This document shows, piece by piece, positions 1 through 10,768 of a DNA stretch of 64,000 nucleotides (position 1 is its first letter; each line of letters starts with the position of its first letter). This DNA comes from Candidula unifasciata (lineage: Eukaryota > Mollusca > Gastropoda > Stylommatophora > Geomitridae), in the NCBI GenBank assembly GCA_905116865.2, contig CAJHNH020000564.1:124001-188000 (forward strand), given 5' to 3'. The notes below the pieces were generated by a model. That model ran no database searches and had not been told where the DNA came from. It saw only the letters and a list, made by a program, of their open reading frames with translations. Both the position numbers and the translations under genes were made by a program.

Positions 1-724
1 TGTGACAAAGTCAGTAAAAAAAATATAATTTTTTCATGTTTATGGAAGAGAAAGAATAAAATTCTCTATGACGTTTGTATTAAATGATTACTTTCCTTCA
101 CCTAAATCAGTGGTTCTCAACATTGTGTTCTAACCACTCGATCAACTGCCCCAGAAACCTTTTCATTGTGTTTCTAAATTTTGTAAAATACGTATGCTTT
201 TTGACTCTCTCCTGTGTTTCAACTATCTTCTTAGGCTTTTAATTGCTAGTAAGTGCTTTGAAAAAACAAACAAATGCCAAAGATAATTCCTTTGTGTATA
301 CTACGATTGAGGTATGAATATTCAGCTTTTGTTTATTCTTGGGCAAGGCATAACAATGTAGGTCATTCTATTCTTGATGTTATTTACAAAAACTAAAAAC
401 TCAATTTTAGAATGCCACCCTTTTTATAATCCAATATTTATAAATTTTAATACATACTTCAGGATTATTCATTATTTACCAAAAAAAAAAAAAAAAAATG
501 TATTAAAAAAAACACCTTTTTTAAACATAAGCTTTTCTTTAACCCATATGATATCCACTAAAAAGACAAAAATAATTTATCGTCTAGTTTAATTGTTGCA
601 CAAGGTTAAATTATTCTTTTTACAACATTCATCTACAAGGTTATACCATGACTAAGATAAGTTTGTGGCACTTTTGAAAGCAGTATACATATGATTACAC
701 AGTAATTGTGTAGATAACATCTTT
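1..724. other. AT-rich non-coding stretch
   Basis: No gene or full repeat is recognised. At 108-121 there is CAGTGGTTCTCAAC, identical to the left end of SPIN-like hAT elements seen elsewhere in this window (27476). No matching right end follows, so it is at best a truncated end. An A-run lies near 481-498. Confidence 0.5.
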
Positions 725-990
725 TTCATGTTCACCAGCTGTAAACTCTGGCGGAAAGTTCTGGTTGTTCATCCACTTTTGGACTGCAGTCTTGAGTGTT
801 TGTGTGTGCATCCGTTTAACAGATCTGACTCATTTGTATGCAGACTGCTGGTTCCTTGCTGCTCAGGCAGATGCACTCCAACTTCGAAGGAAGCTACAAA
901 TTAGTCGACTCTTACAACATGCTTTTGGGTAGGCAGTGGGTCTATTCTTGTTTTCCATATAATAGTGCCCTGGAACCCACACGGGAGGAT
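725..990 (-). mobile_element. Repeat D copy (probable SINE), nearly full length
   Basis: The element reads in sense on the minus strand, from a start resembling CCCGTGTGGGTTCC near 985 down to the end near 730. Diagnostic internal words (complement strand) are GTCAGATCTG, CTTCGAAG and GGACTGCAGTC. At least eleven other copies lie in this window in both orientations. The copy at 9095 has a clear target duplication, which defines the ends. There is no convincing tRNA head, so calling it a SINE rests on its size, its simple GAA tail and its target duplication. Confidence 0.8.
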
Positions 991-1566
991 AACATCTGAA
1001 TAACATGTATAGAAATAATGGCTTATGCTGTTGACAAACTGACTCAAGGATTGTATATTGTTAACTGGGCACCCCACACTTTTGTTAGTTATGGTGTGAA
1101 AAGGTAGACAAATGTTGTAAAGAGATTTATTCAATCCTCTGGGTCCATTCAGTTATACAATAAATTAATGATTATTATTTTTTGGGGTCACATGATAGAT
1201 GCATATCTTGGTGCAACATATACGATTTCAGCATACCTTTTTTAGTCATCTGTTATGACATGTCTGTTAGACATAACACAGGTATGCGTAAATAAATCGA
1301 TTGATTTGTCCCCTCTGGGCTGAAAACTGAAGGTTTACTACCCTGAAATTAAATATTGTCCGGATGGCAGACAAACAGAGGAGATCCAAGATGACCTGTT
1401 CAACTTCTAATTAAGTAATAATTCAGGCATCCATAATGTCTATCTCAGCATGATGTTATCTGCAGTCCTGAGAGGGTACAAATCACGTGCATACACAGTC
1501 TTTGGAGAGAGACATTTATAGATAAGTCCTTTGACAATATATTATTAAAAATATATACATGTAATA
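991..1566. other. Non-coding, nothing recognised
   Basis: No ORF with protein-like character and no repeat shared with the rest of the window was seen. Confidence 0.5.
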
Positions 1567-1567
1567 T

Positions 1568-1797
1568 AGTCAGCTCTGTGGCTAAGTCGATGCGAACGCT
1601 TCGTAATGCCGGGATGCAGGGTTCGATCCCAGCTGCGGGCCATGCGCCTCGCGTTGGTTTCGACAGTGGTATCAAGAAGGCAGACCGTCCAGAAAGCAGT
1701 GGCAAACTACTGGACATAAATTTGCCTAGAAAAACCACACAACAGCCAAGGGGCTGTTGAGGTTGGTTCTGCAACGTCCTGTAAAGGATACGCAACT
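1568..1797 (+). mobile_element. SINE-A copy, full length (tRNA-derived SINE)
   Basis: The left end has a tRNA-like Pol III promoter: an A box TGGCTAAGTCG at 1579-1589 and a B box GGTTCGATCCC at 1620-1630. The ~30-bp gap between them is tRNA-like. The body follows with GGTTTCGACAGTGGTATC, GGCAAACTACTGGAC and TTTGCCTAGAAAAACC. The 3' end is GTAAAGGATACGCAACTAA. It is non-autonomous and would be copied by a LINE reverse transcriptase. Open frames across it on both strands (60 and 116 codons) are incidental. Related copies lie at 15360, 22998, 23228, 33080 and 53452. It is not a functional tRNA gene, because the 3' half of a tRNA acceptor stem is absent. Confidence 0.88.
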
Positions 1798-2174
1798 AAT
1801 CATTATAATATATATTTTGTTTAAAATTATCACTTACAATTTTCTGGGAATATGTTTGCACCAATTGCATTATAATCCACAGGAGAATGATTGTGCACAG
1901 TAGTGTAAAAATCAAATTTAGTTTTATAAGATTAAATTTATGGATTACATCCACTGAAAATGTATTACATTCCTTGACAGTATATATTTTATTTTATAAC
2001 CATATTAATTGTTTTGGCTTAATGAAATTATCATTAAACATATTTTCAGAATATTTCTACACTACATTGCATTCCATAAAGTGTGTTTCTGTGCAAAATT
2101 TGAGCTCCAAGTCTGGTAGTTTCCACCCACAGAAACATATTGTGCTAAAAAGCAAAGGGTAAGGAGAGATATAA
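1798..2174. other. AT-rich non-coding, nothing recognised
   Basis: AT-rich sequence between a SINE-A and a repeat B. The 91-codon open frame at 1887-2162 has no recognisable motif. Confidence 0.5.
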
Positions 2175-2175
2175 C

Positions 2176-2382
2176 TGTCGTCCCCTTGTGGGATGCAATT
2201 TTTTGTTATTCAAAGACCCACCCTGGCTTCTGCCGGGGGCCCTGAATATAGCCGGGCCATGAATGTGGCCATAACAGTTGAAAGAGGTTTTATGGACTTC
2301 ACCACGGGTGATCATCATCCGCATGGTTGCACTTTGTGTCACTGGGTGTTTATCGCTTGTGTGATGTCCTGGTGGGGTACAA
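2176..2382 (+). mobile_element. Repeat B copy (interspersed element)
   Basis: The start is CCCTTGTGGGATGCAATTTT. It runs through CACCCTGGCTTCTGCCGGGG and GGTGATCATCATCCGCATGG and ends GTGATGTCCTGGTGGGGT. Five other copies lie at 7060, 22185 (minus), 39416 (minus), 41435 and 47359. No terminal inverted repeat or Pol III boxes are obvious. Its class is unknown; the tetranucleotide-tailed copies resemble the architecture described for microsatellite-bearing mollusc elements and Helitron-like MITEs. This copy has no microsatellite at its end. Confidence 0.8.
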
Positions 2383-2904
2383 CAAACAAGGGGTGATGAT
2401 GCTTGAAGGAAGGTAAGGACACTGAAAGATAATATAAAAATCTACTCCTTGAACACAGTACAAACATGCACACACAAGCGATCTTAATAAAAACATATTT
2501 TAAAAAAGTATGGTGTCTGTGGCACACCTTCAGAAATAAGATGGGTCCGCAGGTCTGAGCTAACAGGGACCAATGATGTAGGTGGTTCATTTCCTTCCTT
2601 TGATATTTGTTTTTACCCCAGATAATTCCGGAAAAGAGGATCTCTATAGGCAAAAGGATACATGTCATTGCACTTAAATGTATCCAATAGAGTGGCTGTT
2701 CAATCGCCAAGACTTTCGCAAAGCACAAAAGTTCATAGATCCAGCGATGACTTCCTTAAGATCCTTGAAACAGCTGCACTTACAAACTGAAGCGTAAAGT
2801 CATATACTCAAATGCTATCAGATCACAATGCAGATGGCTAAACTACTTTTCCATGGAGACTCTTGAGAAAATATCAAGCGTACTTTGAATGAATACCAGA
2901 ACCA
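2383..2904. other. Non-coding, nothing recognised
   Basis: A 129-codon open frame on the minus strand overlaps the end of the repeat B and has no recognisable domain. I consider it incidental. Confidence 0.45.
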
Positions 2905-3080
2905 TACACGATGTAGAACAAGAAATAGAGTGCCAACTCAGATCAAAGTTTTGTAGAGTATGGAGTGAAAGACAAAGAAGTAGCCGACAGATTGGCCGTG
3001 GTTGGTGGAGGAAAAGTATGGACAAGGCAGGCGTACTGAATGCGCTGCGTTCCAGAGACGTTTAGGCAAAGGAGTCACCG
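2905..3080 (+). mobile_element. LINE remnant: RNase H domain C-terminal piece
   Basis: At 2962-3021 the plus strand reads GVKDKEVADRLAVVGGGKVW. This matches the 'G(V)xGNExADxLA' signature of the RNase H domain carried by some non-LTR retrotransposons (for example I-clade). The usual preceding 'PGHxG' and an uninterrupted frame are missing. Stops and frameshifts occur on both sides, so it is a dead fragment. RNase H in these elements removes the RNA template during target-primed copying. A SINE-C (minus strand) abuts it on the right. Confidence 0.6.
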
Positions 3081-3091
3081 ACAATGAACCG

Positions 3092-3490
3092 CCTGTTTGA
3101 GGTTTGACAACGGATCAACATCATGGCACACGGTAGAAACCCATAAGTGCTCCGTTCTTCTTCTAACTCAAGTCTGAGTCCGAAAAAGCTCAGCACAGTG
3201 CACAGGCTCTGTAGCACCGGCGAGGATACTGAAATACTTTGGGCAGATTTTTGACTATAAATTTTTGCCTGGGCAGCGCCGTTAGGCTACTCTTTTCGAT
3301 TTCCAACTGCCAAGGGGTTTTTTTACGTGCTCAACAATGCACTTGGGCGTCCGACCTCACTACAGAGAAACCAGGGGGAATAACTAGAAGTCCAAGTCTA
3401 CGTGAACAAATCCCAGCCCTTACTGGGGATTATACCCAGCACCTCTAGCACTTAAGGCGGACACCATGTCTAGAGACCACGCAGCTCCCC
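3092..3490 (-). mobile_element. SINE-C copy, near full length
   Basis: The tRNA-like head is at the right end: the complement reads GCTGCGTGGTCTCTAGACATGG and then a degraded B box near 3425. The body contains (plus strand) CTACTCTTTTCGATTTCCAAC and GCCTGGGCAGCGCC. The 3' part, at the left, has AACTCAAGTCTGAGTCCG and CATCATGGCACACGG. Related copies lie at 19893, 44628, 58950 and 63608, all minus, and it is the source of the tandem array at 15.5-17.6 kb (plus). The 69-codon open frame in it is not a gene. Confidence 0.85.
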
Positions 3491-3674
3491 TGAACCAGCT
3501 GTTGAAAATGGGTATTAAACAAGGACATGCACGCAGAAACCGGTGGCGGGTCAAAGACAAAGATGTGCCAAGCAACTTCCATTTGGTACATTAAGCATGG
3601 AGTCACTGAGATTACTGCAGCTGCTTCGGAGAACGGAGCACGAATGGCTCAGGTCGTATCAACATAGGATGTCA

Positions 3675-3950
3675 ATACGGCGGTACTCTATGGTGATGTG
3701 ATCGGTGTCATGCCAAGTCCCTTTACTTCTTGGAACATTTCTTGGTACCCACTTTAGGCTGCCTTGACTCCCAGGTCGACACAGCCTCGAGTAGGTACTG
3801 AGTGCAGTCCCGGGAAGTAAAGGCGGCTGGCGTGATTCTGACCACATCACCCATCTTGTGCCTATTGGTCTTAAAAAAATATAGGTCAAGCCCTATATGC
3901 CCTTAACGACTAAACGCGTGGAAAAGGGACCTTTACTTTCATTTTTACTT
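3675..3950. mobile_element. SINE-E inverted pair (head-to-head body segments)
   Basis: The right half (about 3755-3950) is sense SINE-E: GGAAGTAAAGGCGGCTGGCG, GACCACATCAC, CTATTGGTCT and CAAGCCCTATATGCCC. The left half (about 3690-3760) is the same body in antisense: GTGATGTGATCGGTG, CCTTTACTTC and TTGGTACCCAC. The two halves form an imperfect palindrome centred near 3770 that could fold as a hairpin. No tRNA head is present in either half. Confidence 0.7.
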
Positions 3951-4036
3951 TAGGCTGTCATACTCGGAGCCTGACCTCAGAAGTAGAGAGATAGAAGGAC
4001 TCACAAGACAAGTGAACAATTGAAAGCTGCAGTTTA
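3951..4036. other. Short spacer
   Basis: Nothing recognised; it separates SINE-E from the SINE-G pair. Confidence 0.4.
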
Positions 4037-4290
4037 CATGCCGGGAATCGCACCTGTCATCTCCAAATGATGACTGCGCCTTGCTGCAGGATAAATGTAC
4101 TAAGACGCAGGACCAACTAGACACCTCTTGAAAAGATATCTTTATTGGCTATGTCTATTACAGTTCACACACGCACATGTAGTAAGCTATAGTTAACATG
4201 CAAGGAATCGAACCCGTCATCTCTAAATGACGACAGCGCCTTGCTGCAGGATAAGTGCTAAGACGCAGGACCAACTAGACACTACTTAAA
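4037..4290 (-). mobile_element. SINE-G: two tandem tRNA-like units
   Basis: Two direct copies about 160 bp apart share CAGCGCCTTGCTGCAGGATA and AGACGCAGGACCAACTAGAC, at roughly 4037-4125 and 4197-4283. On the minus strand the second copy has a perfect Pol III B box, GGGTTCGATTCC (plus-strand 4204-4215), with an A-box-like TAGTTGGTCCTGC upstream. The first copy has the same box with one change (GGTGCGATTCC). The T stem does not pair properly, so a working tRNA gene is unlikely. Each unit is followed by a similar AAAGATATCTTTATTGG / AAAGGTGTCTTCATTG segment. Confidence 0.72.
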
Positions 4291-5029
4291 AAGGTGTCTT
4301 CATTGCCATGTCTGTTACAGTGTGCACGCGCACCTGTGGAATACAGAGTTCGTTTCAAACCATTGAATTAGCAACACAAGTTACATACATTCATAGTAAC
4401 CCAGCAAAAGTCGAAATCACAATAATTATAAACACATCGGACCGTTATGCTGTTTAGTATGCATATATAAACGGGAGCTTTGATTATGTTTCCATTGTAT
4501 TGCACCTATGAACAGAAATAAACAGACGAGGAAACATTGGGGCTGAACATATAGTATATATAATAAACAAATAGACAGGTACTGATCGGCACTTATAGAA
4601 AGAAGTAGAAAGATAGAAGGGCGCACTTCTTATAGTCCATGTCGTATGGTGTCGGTAATGTCTTATCCGCAACCTTCTGTCTCGTGTACTTTCTATCAGT
4701 TCCTACACAGATGATCGTCCATGTTGAGTTGTCAAACAGTCCGCCATCTTCTCTCTCGGTCTCCCTCTACGTCGTTTCCTCTACAATTTCCCAACCGCCA
4801 CTACCTACTCCAATTTTCTCCTGATCATGAAATGACCAAAGAATGTAAATTGTCTATTTCTGATGTGGGCAAACAGTTTCTTTGGTGAGTCAGTTTCTTT
4901 CAAGACATCTTCATTATTCTTGTTATTTGTCGAGGGTGTTCTCATCATTCGTCTGTACAACTACATCTCCGTGTCTTCCAAATAACTTTCCACTAATCGT
5001 CCAACTGTCTATGATTCACTTATGTAAAA
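4291..5029. other. Non-coding, nothing recognised
   Basis: Open frames of 60-66 codons on both strands here lack recognisable motifs. No copy of the window's repeat families was seen. Confidence 0.5.
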
Positions 5030-5312
5030 TTCCCCATGTGGGTTCTGGGGTCCTGTTATAGGGATAACAAGAATAGAACCACTGCCTGCCCAAAAGCATG
5101 TCGTAAGAGTCGAAAAATTAGGAGCTTCCTTCAAAGTCGGAGTGCATCTGCCTGAGAGGCAAGGAACCAGCAGTCTGCATGCAAATGAGTCAGATCTGTA
5201 AAATTTATGCACACGCAACACGCAGGTTCTGGAACTGGACTGCAGTCCAGAAGTGGATGAACAAACAGAACTTTGCGCCAGAGTTTACAGCTGGTGAACG
5301 CGAATAAGAAGA
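5030..5312 (+). mobile_element. Repeat D copy, near full length
   Basis: Starts CCCCATGTGGGTTCTGGGG and carries the body words AAGCATGTCGTAAGAGTCG, GGAGTGCATCTGCCTGAG and GGACTGCAGTCCAGAAG. It ends GTTTACAGCTGGTGAACGCG followed by AATAAGAAGAAGAGGAAG, the degenerate GAA tail. Confidence 0.85.
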
Positions 5313-6101
5313 AGAGGAAGACTTACGTAAATCAGCATAGGATTTAAATAGCTCTTGACAATTCTATTTCTCATCTCTTGACAAAGAAAGATCCATTTAG
5401 CACAGTGGATCACTATTGTCTGGAAAGACACAAAAGTACCTAGAAAACATAACATTTATTCTAAGTGAGAATTAGAATGCCTACGCTGTCCTTTAGTTTG
5501 ACTTTCATTCCGTTATGGTTTCTAATTTTCCTGAAAACATACAGAGAATAAAATAAGCCCACTATATAAGCCAGGCTCAGCCTAATGGAAGCGCACAAAA
5601 ACATAGCTTATCCCATGCAGTTTAAATTTCCGTACGTTATTGTCATCGTAGAGGTGCGGAGTGGGGCGATGAACGAACGACAAGAGGCGTCAAATCTGGC
5701 TAATACTGCGGGATTTACTTTCTTGTCACGCGGGACTCCACAACAAATTAAAAGATTATTTTCTTCCGCCACAACATACAGTTGCTACCTTATGCAGAAT
5801 TGGGTGGACATGCAATGACATCACAAAGTAAAAGCTCCGTACACTCCCACATAGCAAGCAAGAGAATAACAAACCCACGCTTCTGTAACGCAGAAGGGAC
5901 ATGGTAGCATTTACCTTTAAGGATAAGCAACTGCTGTGACATACATGCGTTTAAGGTCGGCAGAATCGACGTTTACCTGTAAACGGTTTGAAGTCGTAAT
6001 GTGATCGGATAAATTATACTAAAACAGCCGGAGTTTTTCAGACAGGTTATGAGAAAAGCTTGGCTCGAAAACTTGGTGACGCCTGACTGACAGCACATTA
6101 T
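5313..6101. other. Non-coding, nothing recognised
   Basis: A 77-codon open frame at 5585-5818 (plus) has no recognisable domain. No repeat copies were seen. Confidence 0.5.
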
Positions 6102-6106
6102 GATGG

Positions 6107-6150
<44 letters not shown>
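6102..6150. repeat. (GAT)n microsatellite
   Basis: About 14 GAT/TGA triplets, degenerating into GGCGATGATGAGAACGGCGACGACG. A TGA/GAT tail is the kind of end carried by the LINE copies at 6713 and 40148, so this could be an orphan LINE tail. Confidence 0.85.
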
Positions 6151-6152
<2 letters not shown>

Positions 6153-6443
6153 GAGAACGGCGACGACGTATAGTTAAGTTACATATCCTTAAAAGTTTGA
6201 AAAAAGGGGGACATTTTAAGGAAAAGAAGAAAAAGGGGAAAAAAGGTAAGAAAAACAAATAGTCAGCTTCACAAAATCAATTACAATAAACAAACGAAGC
6301 ATGTTGCAGCTATTAGAATTCAGCAGTGAAAAAAAAAACGAAAGATTCGAATTTATCTTCCTATTAAATCATTTGAGCTTGAGTATTTTAGGGTTAAAGC
6401 TTCGTTACAGTGAAGTTATTTTGCTTGGTAAACTTTAGACAAT

Positions 6444-6713
6444 ATGATAACCAAGAGAAGATGGAAATGGCTTGGCCACGTTATGAGAATGACTTCTGAT
6501 ATACCTGCCAAAACAGCTCTCACATGGACACCAGAGGGAAAGAGAAAACAGGGGCGCCCAAAAACAACATGGAGAAGAACGATGGAAAGTGACCTGAGTG
6601 CGGCATCTTTGACATGGAAAACTGCACTGAAGATTGCACAGGACAGGAAAGCATGGAAAGTCCTCTCTGAAACCTCATGTGCCACTAGGCATAACGAGAA
6701 CTGATGACTGATG
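6444..6713 (+). mobile_element. 5'-truncated LINE, ORF C-terminus and tail (RTE-like)
   Basis: An intact 86-codon frame gives KRRWKWLGHVMRM, then GKRKQGRPKTTWRR, then KIAQDRKAWK, then a stop. This is the conserved C-terminus downstream of the reverse transcriptase in RTE-like and related LINEs ('WLGHVxRM...RGRPxxTWRR...DRxxWR'). A TGATGACTGATGA tail follows the stop. AGTTAAGTTATATA just after the tail (about 6718) resembles AGTTAAGTTACATA at 6169-6182, so the insertion could span about 6183-6716, with the part before 6444 being untranslatable. That extent is uncertain. The RT itself is missing. Confidence 0.8.
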
Positions 6714-6754
6714 ACAGTTAAGTTATATACATAATAAAAGTAAGATCAAAAGAT

Positions 6755-6950
6755 AGATGGATATAGACAGACAGATGGACGAAAAAAAACGAAGAAAAAA
6801 AAAAAGCAGGACGGTGAAAAGGAGAAAGGGAAAAATCGAGGAAGAAAATAAGAAACAAGGAGAGGAAGAGGCGGATGAGGATGAGGAGAAGAAGAAAAAC
6901 AAGAATATATATGTACCCCTCCCCGCCCCCCCCCCCCCAAAAAAAAAAAG
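6755..6950. repeat. Purine-rich low-complexity block
   Basis: GA-rich sequence ends in a C-run and an A-run (about 6915-6950). The lysine/glutamate-rich open frame on the plus strand and the serine/phenylalanine-rich one on the minus are products of this composition. Confidence 0.85.
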
Positions 6951-7057
6951 ATGTGGTAATCTAATCATAAATATTTAACAAAAGTATCGCACATCCTACG
7001 TTATTTAGAAACGTAAAGCTGTCGCACATACCACCAGTAACACTGATTATCAAGTCA

Positions 7058-7268
7058 TCCGCTTGTGGGATGCAATTTTTCGTTATTTGAAGCCCTACTC
7101 TGGCTCTTGCCAGGGGTCGTAATATAACCCGGCCATAAATATGGTATAATGGCTGAACGCGGTTTCTGGGACCTCTCCATGGGTGATCCTCATCCACATG
7201 GTGGCACTTTGTGTCATCGGGTGTTTATCTGCAGATTGTTTATCGCTTGTGTGATGTCCTGGTGGGGT
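7058..7268 (+). mobile_element. Repeat B copy abutting a 1-kb microsatellite
   Basis: Starts CCGCTTGTGGGATGCAATTT and ends GTGATGTCCTGGTGGGGTAA. A small internal duplication (GTTTATCTGCAGATTGTTTATC) is private to this copy. The microsatellite begins immediately at the 3' end, as at the copies at 41435 and 39416. Confidence 0.85.
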
Positions 7269-8284
<1,016 letters not shown>

Positions 8285-8884
8285 CCAGTAACAATGAATG
8301 CTCCACACTGCGATACATCACAAATCAGCCCTTCGACGGTTCTTCCATCTCCTAACCAAATGTGAATCGTTACAATATTAATGCCGCCAGAAAGCTTCAT
8401 GGCCAATAATGCCTGTATCTACTAATGAATATGTATCTGGGTTTAATGGTCACAGGAGAAAATATGTCACTAGATATAATGGAGTTTTTTTTTTATAGCT
8501 AACATAACTATTCCATGTTCAGACCTTTGCCCGCCGGTCTGAAGATGTTGTTTTCGAAGCGAAGCATAGTGGATGTTTGTTGTTGTTGTTGTGTTTAATG
8601 GCCTTGGTTCCAAGGTTAACCTAGCCTCAGATTGGTAGTAAAAATAACTTTATCGAAAGTAAAAGCGGCTGCTTCACCCACTTCGCTTGTATAAGGCAGG
8701 TCTGTCTAGGTAATTCCTTTCCAAGCTTCTCATTTATCCAGATAAGCGTCATATACGTAAGTATAAGTCTGTCGTTTACTGTTACATTGTCCCAGTCGTG
8801 TACATAAGACGAGATCAGTCACCGAAAAGAATGTCGAATACACAAGCAGACATACATGGCATTTAAAAGGTTGTCATAGCACTC
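8285..8884. other. Non-coding, nothing recognised
   Basis: A 7-bp stem TCAGACC/GGTCTGA lies at 8519-8542 and a short TGT/GTT run near 8577-8592. No protein-like frame was seen. Confidence 0.45.
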
Positions 8885-9094
8885 GGATCAGATTCCTGTG
8901 GCCGTAGACACTGAGGTAAGGGCACTGATACCCACATCCAGAAGATATCATCGTCTGCACAGATGGATTCGTGAGCCCGGATCAAGGTCAGCATGGGCAT
9001 ACACAGCGCAAAAAATGAGGAAAACAATACAAGAGGACAGCGGCGCTTACCAGACAAACACGTCAAGCATGACTATAAAGATAGCCGCTGCTTC
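8885..9094 (+). mobile_element. LINE RNase H domain, N-terminal half (interrupted)
   Basis: The plus strand reads WAYTAQKMRKTIQEDSGAY and later SSMTIKIAAAS. In another frame just upstream it reads CTDGFV, the start of the RNase H fold in LINEs ('TDGS...GSGWAY'). The frame is broken between them. The sequence stops at GCCGCTGCTTC, where a repeat D is inserted, and resumes at 9375. Confidence 0.72.
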
Positions 9095-9374
9095 TCCCCG
9101 TATGGGTTCCTTTGACCTATTTTGGGAAAAACAAGAATACACCCACTGCTTACCCAAAAGCTCGTCGTAAGAGTCGACTAACTGAGAGCTTCCTTCGAAG
9201 TCGGATCTCATCTACGTGAGAGGCAAAGAAACAGCAATCTGCATACAAATTAGTCAGATCTGTAAAACGGATGCACACGCAACTCTCAGGTTCTGGAAAA
9301 CGACTGCAGTCCAGAAGTTGACAAACAACCAGAACTTTCTGCCATAGCTTACAGCTGGTGAATGCGAAGAAGAA
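9095..9374 (+). mobile_element. Repeat D insertion with 11-bp target duplication
   Basis: This copy defines the element. It lies between GCCGCTGCTTC (9084-9094) and GCCGGTGCTTC (9375-9385), a duplication with 10 of 11 matches. It starts TCCCCGTATGGGTTCC and ends GTGAATGCGAAGAA. The host sequence is a LINE RNase H region that continues on both sides. The simple GAA tail and target duplication show copying by target-primed reverse transcription. Confidence 0.88.
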
Positions 9375-9870
9375 GCCGGTGCTTCGAGAGCACTAGCATG
9401 GGTATCCGATCAAACCGCCACACAGGCAGTAATTGTATCAGACTCCATGAACATGCTGCAATTGTGGAAACAGGCGGTATGCGCTCTAAATGGGTAGAAA
9501 GTATTCGAAAATCGCACTCATGCTCCCTGACTTGGATCTACACACCTGACCATGCGGGCGTAAAGGGTAATGAGCGAGCGGACCAACTAGCAAGCAATGC
9601 ACCAAGGCATGTGGGAAGAAGCATGGACAAAGCATATATAGTATGGACTGGGCTAGTGGATAATGAGGAATCCCGGCACTGGCACGATTGCGTGACATTT
9701 GAGTAAAGCACGATAAAGCCTGTCTATGCAGTCTCCGAGGCCGAGATAGGAGACCATATAACCAGCTTCTCAAGGAACAAATTAGTAGAAGTACCTTGGA
9801 GTGGCTGCTGCATCGGAGGGCTGAGCACGTATGTTAATGCCCAATGTTCAGGATTACAACATCAAAAATA
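9375..9870 (+). mobile_element. LINE RNase H domain, C-terminal half, decayed
   Basis: After the repeat D the plus strand reads ASRALAWVSDQTATQAVIVSDSMNML in pieces (ALAWVSDQTAT; VIVSDSMNML), then, after a frameshift, LTWIYTPDHAGVKGNERADQ with LAS. This is the typical 'D-S...PGHAGVxGNERADxLAS' end of LINE RNase H. Farther on, at about 9790-9830, STLEWLLHRRAEHV matches the usual tail of these ORFs. A stop interrupts near 9500 and frames shift at least twice. The original element lies to the left and is incomplete. Confidence 0.8.
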
Positions 9871-9899
9871 CGACGTTCAGTGACGTCGATTGTGATAAC

Positions 9900-9901
<2 letters not shown>

Positions 9902-9950
<49 letters not shown>
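9902..9950. repeat. (CA)n microsatellite
   Basis: About 24 CA units directly after the LINE remnant. Confidence 0.95.
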
Positions 9951-9952
<2 letters not shown>

Positions 9953-10240
9953 ACCTTTCACTAACTTTAACTCATCCATCCTCTAGCAGCTTTCACCAAC
10001 TTACATCACGTCAGGTCCCTAACAACAGAACAGCCTTATTAGCATTATGACCCCCCTGAGCAAACCAACAACAGCCATACAAAGGAATGATATATATGTT
10101 TATTTATGGCAAGTCACCTGACATACACAGATTAGCATGGGACCTATATGCTCCTGGGACCCCCTGGGCAAGTACCCGGCGGGCCCATACGTTATGGCGG
10201 AACTGTTTACCAGCCTTGACCAACTTTCATGGCTCCCAGC

Positions 10241-10760
10241 CAGTGTTGCCACTTTTCTTTGACATAAACATCGAAAACGGAGTCAAACAATATCTAAAAA
10301 CAGCTAAATTTGCGTGGAAAACATCTAGAAAAAACATCTAAATGGTAAGAGTCACAAATAACATAGCAATTGATATGACTTACCCTTTAGAATCATGTCC
10401 TCATCTGTACTGAAGTCAGCCTCACAAGATTCACAGGATAAACTTAGCTTGAATGATGAAGTTGAAGCTTCAGATCTAAAATGACTCTGGTATGGTTTAG
10501 CTGTTCTAATTTCTTTTAATACCCAATCAGGGAGCTGATAAATGGAACAGCCTTTTCCTACTCTTATCAGGCTGGATTTTATTGTCAAGACAGTATTTAA
10601 GAGGTCAAATTTCATCCTGTTTCTTAGGTTAGATTTGATAAATTTCTTCTAAATGAAAAACTTCTAGAAGAATATCTACCATCTCAACGTCAAAAACGCC
10701 ATCTACATGCAAGGAAAATCATCTAAATCTGGATGTAAAACATCGAAAGCGGCAACACTG
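10241..10760 (-). mobile_element. hAT-type MITE with 8-bp target duplication
   Basis: Terminal inverted repeats are CAGTGTTGCCACTTT at the left and, complemented, CAGTGTTGCCGCTTT at the right. The flanks CTCCCAGC (10233-10240) and CGCCCAGC (10761-10768) match at 7 of 8, the target-duplication size of hAT transposons. A second copy is at 27909-28427. The inside holds an 87-codon minus-strand frame (10352-10615) starting MKFDLLNTVLTIK, conserved in sequence in the other copy. It is not a recognisable transposase domain and may be a leftover of the parent element. Mobilisation would need a transposase in trans. Confidence 0.9.
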
Positions 10761-10768
10761 CGCCCAGC

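Noticed and set aside
107..250. SPIN-like hAT element at the window start
   Set aside because: Only the first 14 bp of the end match. No interior words and no right end were found.
1571..1630. Functional tRNA gene
   Set aside because: A and B boxes are present but the 3' acceptor half is absent and the same head occurs with a common SINE body elsewhere. The same reasoning applies to 4037-4290, 24788, 33341 and 45500.
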